From: Candidatus Aenigmatarchaeota archaeon | Lineage (GTDB): Archaea > Aenigmatarchaeota > Aenigmatarchaeia > QMZP01 > QMZT01 | Assembly: GCA_030634615.1 (NCBI GenBank) | Contig: DAOWAL010000064.1 | Coordinates: forward strand, 1-6,900 | DNA: 6,900 nt | Reading direction: 5' to 3' | Shown here: positions 4,743-6,900 of the stretch, one piece after another | Layout of the letters: the number at the start of each line of letters is the position of its first letter | How positions within the stretch are numbered: position 1 is the stretch's first letter | Position numbers and translations under genes: made by a program | The notes under the pieces: generated by a model | Told to the model about the DNA's origin: nothing | The model's database searches: none | The model's input: only the letters and a program-made list of their open reading frames with translations

Positions 4743-5726
4743 ATGAAAACTCTAAACATTTACGCAAATGTTCTGAAAAGCAGATTATTATCACATACGC
4801 CTCTGGTACTTTCGCATACTATTACCTCACTATGTAATTGTAGATGTAAAACATGTGATTTATGGAAAAAATCACCTGAATATAAAAAAGATTTATCCAA
4901 GGAAGAAATTTTCAGAATGATCGAAAATGCGAAAAAGGCAGGAATCATAGCATACACTGCTTGGGGAGGAGAGCCATTATTACGCAAAGATCTGCCAGAA
5001 ATATTGAAATTTGCAAAAGAGCAAGGACTTTTCACATCGATAATCACAAATGGTTTCCTGTTAGAAAAAAGATACAATGAAATACTACCATTTCTTGATT
5101 TTATGGTGGTATCCATCGATTCAAATGACGATCTCCACGATAAGATGCGTGGAATTAAAGGATTAAGAAAAAAAGCGATAAAAGGAATAGAATTGTGTAA
5201 AGAGAGTAATACAAAAATACTAATCAATACTGTGATAAGTAATCTAAATTTAGATAAAATAGAAGGTCTGTTAAAACTCTCTAAAGAATTGAATGTTCCT
5301 ATAACGTTTGAACCTATGGAAATAAAGGAAGGTTATAATGAACAGTTCAGACCTACCGAAGAAGAGTTAAAAAAGGCATTCTCGGAAATATTAGAATTTA
5401 AAAAATCGGATTATCGTATAGGGGCATCTTCTAAATATTTAAAGAATTTCACTGAGCAAAAAAAATATGTCTGCCATGCACCGAAATTTTTTATAACTGT
5501 GGGTACTCAAGGGGATATTTCTTCATGTGGATGGAATTATTGGAAATCTTGGGGGAATGTAAAAAACGAGCAGTTCAATGAAATATTTAAGAAAAACGAT
5601 TTTAAGGATTTCTGTAAAAAAACTGAAAAATGCAACAAATGCGATGTTTCTTGTGTTGTTGAAGCATCAATTGCTTATGCCCTAAACCCTTTATTTTTCT
5701 TAGATAAATCAAAAAATTTCTTATAG
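4743..5726 (+). CDS. Radical SAM enzyme with SPASM-like C-terminal cysteines
   Basis: A protein of 327 residues. C31, C35 and C38 form the CxxxCxxC motif (CNCRCKTC; C33 is an extra cysteine) for the SAM-binding [4Fe-4S] cluster. The GGEP motif is near residue 77, and the expected repeats of a partial TIM barrel follow (ITNGF, MVVSIDS, INTVISN). The C-terminal part has C244, C262, C291, C297, C300 and C304 in a C-x17-C ... C-x5-C-x2-C-x3-C pattern, consistent with one or more auxiliary clusters as in SPASM or twitch domains. It ends with a hydrophobic stretch (YALNPLFFL). It acts by 5'-deoxyadenosyl radical chemistry; substrate unknown. The downstream isoprenoid-reductase-family gene hints at a lipid substrate, weakly. 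SPASM proteins often modify peptides, but no small precursor gene is seen nearby. Confidence 0.92.
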   Translation: MKTLNIYANVLKSRLLSHTPLVLSHTITSLCNCRCKTCDLWKKSPEYKKDLSKEEIFRMIENAKKAGIIAYTAWGGEPLLRKDLPEILKFAKEQGLFTSIITNGFLLEKRYNEILPFLDFMVVSIDSNDDLHDKMRGIKGLRKKAIKGIELCKESNTKILINTVISNLNLDKIEGLLKLSKELNVPITFEPMEIKEGYNEQFRPTEEELKKAFSEILEFKKSDYRIGASSKYLKNFTEQKKYVCHAPKFFITVGTQGDISSCGWNYWKSWGNVKNEQFNEIFKKNDFKDFCKKTEKCNKCDVSCVVEASIAYALNPLFFLDKSKNFL

Positions 5727-5747
5727 AAAATTTTGTTAAAAAGAAAA

Positions 5748-5835
5748 AAGTGCTCCCGCCGAGCGAAGAATGAGTTGTTCATGATAGGCAAGACTTTTAC
5801 TCTCATTCTGGATTCGTGGTTAATAAGTTTTGTTT
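5748..5835 (+). other. Intergenic GC-rich patch and long-loop hairpin followed by a T-rich tract
   Basis: In a 179-nt gap, a GC-rich patch (GTGCTCCCGCCGAGCG) stands out from the AT-rich surroundings. Next, AGAATGAG (5767-5774) pairs perfectly with CTCATTCT (5802-5809) across a 27-nt loop, and CCGC at 5756-5759 could pair with GTGG at 5816-5819 to extend it. The sequence then turns T-rich (AGTTTTGTTTGTTTC). It could be a small RNA or the 3' end and terminator of the radical SAM transcript. No tRNA, CRISPR repeat or convincing box C/D pair is visible. Confidence 0.35.
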
Positions 5836-5873
5836 GTTTCAACCAATCATTCATTTGTAATATACCGTGAAAA

Positions 5874-5883
5874 TTTACTTAAA
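5874..5883 (+). promoter_or_regulatory. TATA-like box for the flavoprotein gene
   Basis: TTTACTTAAA, preceded by the purine-rich GTGAAAA as a possible BRE, is centred about 28 nt before the ATG at 5906. That spacing predicts a leaderless transcript, and the bases just before the ATG (CTATTATTATAT) hold no ribosome-binding site. Confidence 0.4.
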
Positions 5884-5905
5884 ATGTATTCACTACTATT
5901 ATTAT

Positions 5906-6900
5906 ATGGCACCTATGCAAAATTATTCTTTAATTTTGCGGCGTGCAGGTCCGGCTGGACTTTCGTTGGCAAGTGAACTATCGGATTCAAAACTGAAAAT
6001 ACTGATTTTAGACAAAAAGGAAAATGCGGAAGATGTTTCATATAATACTTCTGGAAGTTTTATTGACAATGATGAGTGGAATATTCCCTCTGCAATTTTT
6101 AATCCAATCGATGAAGTGTATATTTGTTCTAAGAATGAAACAACGATAAAAAAGATAAATGCATGCATAATAGACCGAAAAAAGCTTTTACGTTTTTTTG
6201 AAGAAAAATCGAGAAAGAATAAAAATTTTGATATTATTTATCGTGCAACTGTTGGGGAGGTTAAATGCAATACCAGTGAAATAAAATATATCACATATTC
6301 AAAAGATGGAAAGAAAAACCAAGTTACTGCAAAGATTTTTGTTGATTGTTCTGGCCTAAGTGCAATTCTTGGGAAAAAGATGAAAATTGCACCTCCCGAT
6401 CCCCCATTAGGTTTTGGTGTAGAATATTTGGTGCCATTAAAGAAAGATGTTAATGTTGCTGACATAATTGTCGGAAACGATATAGGTGGTTATGGGTGGA
6501 TATTCCCAAAAGACAAAAAAACTGCTATAGTGGGATGCGGTAGTCTTTTCAGAGAGGAATTTCCAAATGTGGAAAAAAGACTAAAAAACATGTGGAAAAT
6601 CAAAAGAGTTTCCGATCATTGTGTCTATAAACCACTTGAGAGAAAGTCTTCGCTTATCAGGGTAGGAGGAAATCTTGACAGCTATGTTAAATCAAATCTT
6701 ATCATAATTGGCGATTCTGCTCTTCAGTGTAATCCTTTACTTCATGAAGGAATACGTTTTGTTATGACTGCCTCAAGAATTGCGTCAAAATGGATAAAGT
6801 GCGCATTGGAAGTTAGCGATTTTAGCTTACTTGAAAATTACGACAAAGAGTGGAAAAAGAAATACCGCCAGAAATATAAAATAGCTTCGAAACTTCGGGA
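5906..6900 (+). CDS. Geranylgeranyl-reductase-family FAD-dependent oxidoreductase (partial, 3' end outside window)
   Basis: The frame is open from ATG 5906 to the window edge (331 codons) without a stop; ATG 5915 is an alternative start. Family marks: N-terminal dinucleotide segment AGPAGLSLASEL, the strand-2 acidic residue in LILDKK, the VDCSG motif (about 146-150), GGYGWIFPK (about 194-202), and the FAD-binding IGDSALQCNPLLHEGIR motif around residue 270. GGYxWxFPK with this GD motif is characteristic of the geranylgeranyl reductase family, which hydrogenates isoprenoid chains of archaeal lipids, quinones or related molecules. The first Gly of GxGxxG is replaced: the segment reads LILRRAGPAG. 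No frameshift is needed to keep the frame open. Substrate unknown; a different flavin oxidoreductase of the same superfamily is possible. Confidence 0.88.
   Translation, partial: MAPMQNYSLILRRAGPAGLSLASELSDSKLKILILDKKENAEDVSYNTSGSFIDNDEWNIPSAIFNPIDEVYICSKNETTIKKINACIIDRKKLLRFFEEKSRKNKNFDIIYRATVGEVKCNTSEIKYITYSKDGKKNQVTAKIFVDCSGLSAILGKKMKIAPPDPPLGFGVEYLVPLKKDVNVADIIVGNDIGGYGWIFPKDKKTAIVGCGSLFREEFPNVEKRLKNMWKIKRVSDHCVYKPLERKSSLIRVGGNLDSYVKSNLIIIGDSALQCNPLLHEGIRFVMTASRIASKWIKCALEVSDFSLLENYDKEWKKKYRQKYKIASKLR

Noticed and set aside
4760..5227. 155-codon minus-strand frame inside the radical SAM gene
   Set aside because: The plus strand carries the CxxxCxxC and GGEP motifs in this stretch; the reverse frame shows no recognisable family.
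5779..5812. Box C/D guide RNA (ATGATAG as box C)
   Set aside because: Box C is imperfect and no CTGA box D lies at a suitable distance; the hairpin is retained only as an unclassified element.
5884..5976. 30-codon frame beginning MYSLLLLYG upstream of the flavoprotein
   Set aside because: It overlaps the real gene in another frame, matches no family, and joining it by a frameshift does not restore GxGxxG.
5923..6465. Two minus-strand open frames of 81 and 75 codons inside the flavoprotein
   Set aside because: They are shadows of a clearly conserved plus-strand gene, with low-complexity Ser/Phe-rich translations and no ribosome sites.
1..6900. CRISPR array, insertion sequence or phage element
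   Set aside because: No regularly spaced repeats, transposase or integrase frames, or terminal inverted repeats are visible.

Overview
The window suggests an AT-rich anaerobic archaeon, most likely a euryarchaeon of the methanogen type. Three things point that way. Several starts are preceded by archaeal Shine-Dalgarno sequences (GGTGAT, GGAGATGAT, GAGGTGA) only 3-4 nt from the start codon. Promoters show TTTATATA-like boxes. The gene content (ferredoxin:thioredoxin-reductase-type catalytic subunit, desulfoferrodoxin, two rubrerythrins, a geranylgeranyl-reductase-family protein) is typical of methanogens. The order or genus cannot be fixed from this sequence; a Methanosarcinales-like organism is only a guess.

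Region 1 (1-334, minus) is the 5' part of a gene for a small membrane protein with two transmembrane segments and a cytoplasmic tail that may start a winged helix. Its promoter looks leaderless and abuts a palindrome that ends the neighbouring operon.

Region 2 (373-4576, minus) is one tightly packed run of eleven genes. In transcription order they are: a PerR-type Fur-family repressor, a glutaredoxin-like protein, a classical rubrerythrin, a reverse-order rubrerythrin, a 48-residue rubredoxin-like protein, the FTR-type [4Fe-4S] disulfide reductase, class I superoxide reductase (desulfoferrodoxin), a small helical protein of unknown function, a two-helix ferritin-like protein, a small cupin and a ferredoxin-like multi-cysteine protein. 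Gaps run from 20 nt down to overlaps of 1, 4 and 11 nt. It reads as a complete defence for an anaerobe: superoxide is reduced by SOR, peroxide by the rubrerythrins, electrons arrive through ferredoxin and rubredoxin-like carriers, and the FTR/glutaredoxin pair repairs disulfides. A 21-bp near-palindrome resembling a Fur/PerR box lies where transcription of the repressor gene should start, which suggests autoregulation and peroxide-responsive control of the run.

Region 3 (4743-6900, plus) is divergent. It holds a radical SAM enzyme with a cysteine-rich C-terminal (SPASM-like) region, then a 179-nt intergenic stretch with a GC-rich patch and a long-loop hairpin, then a geranylgeranyl-reductase-family flavoprotein that runs off the window. 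The two may act in isoprenoid or lipid chemistry, but that rests on the second gene alone.

The most unusual points are: a PerR missing one structural zinc cysteine and carrying a basic tail; a rubredoxin-like domain and FTR subunit encoded as separate overlapping genes; an overlapping pair of tiny helical proteins, one with the ferroxidase half-site spacing of encapsulated ferritin; and a flavoprotein whose first Rossmann glycine is replaced by arginine.
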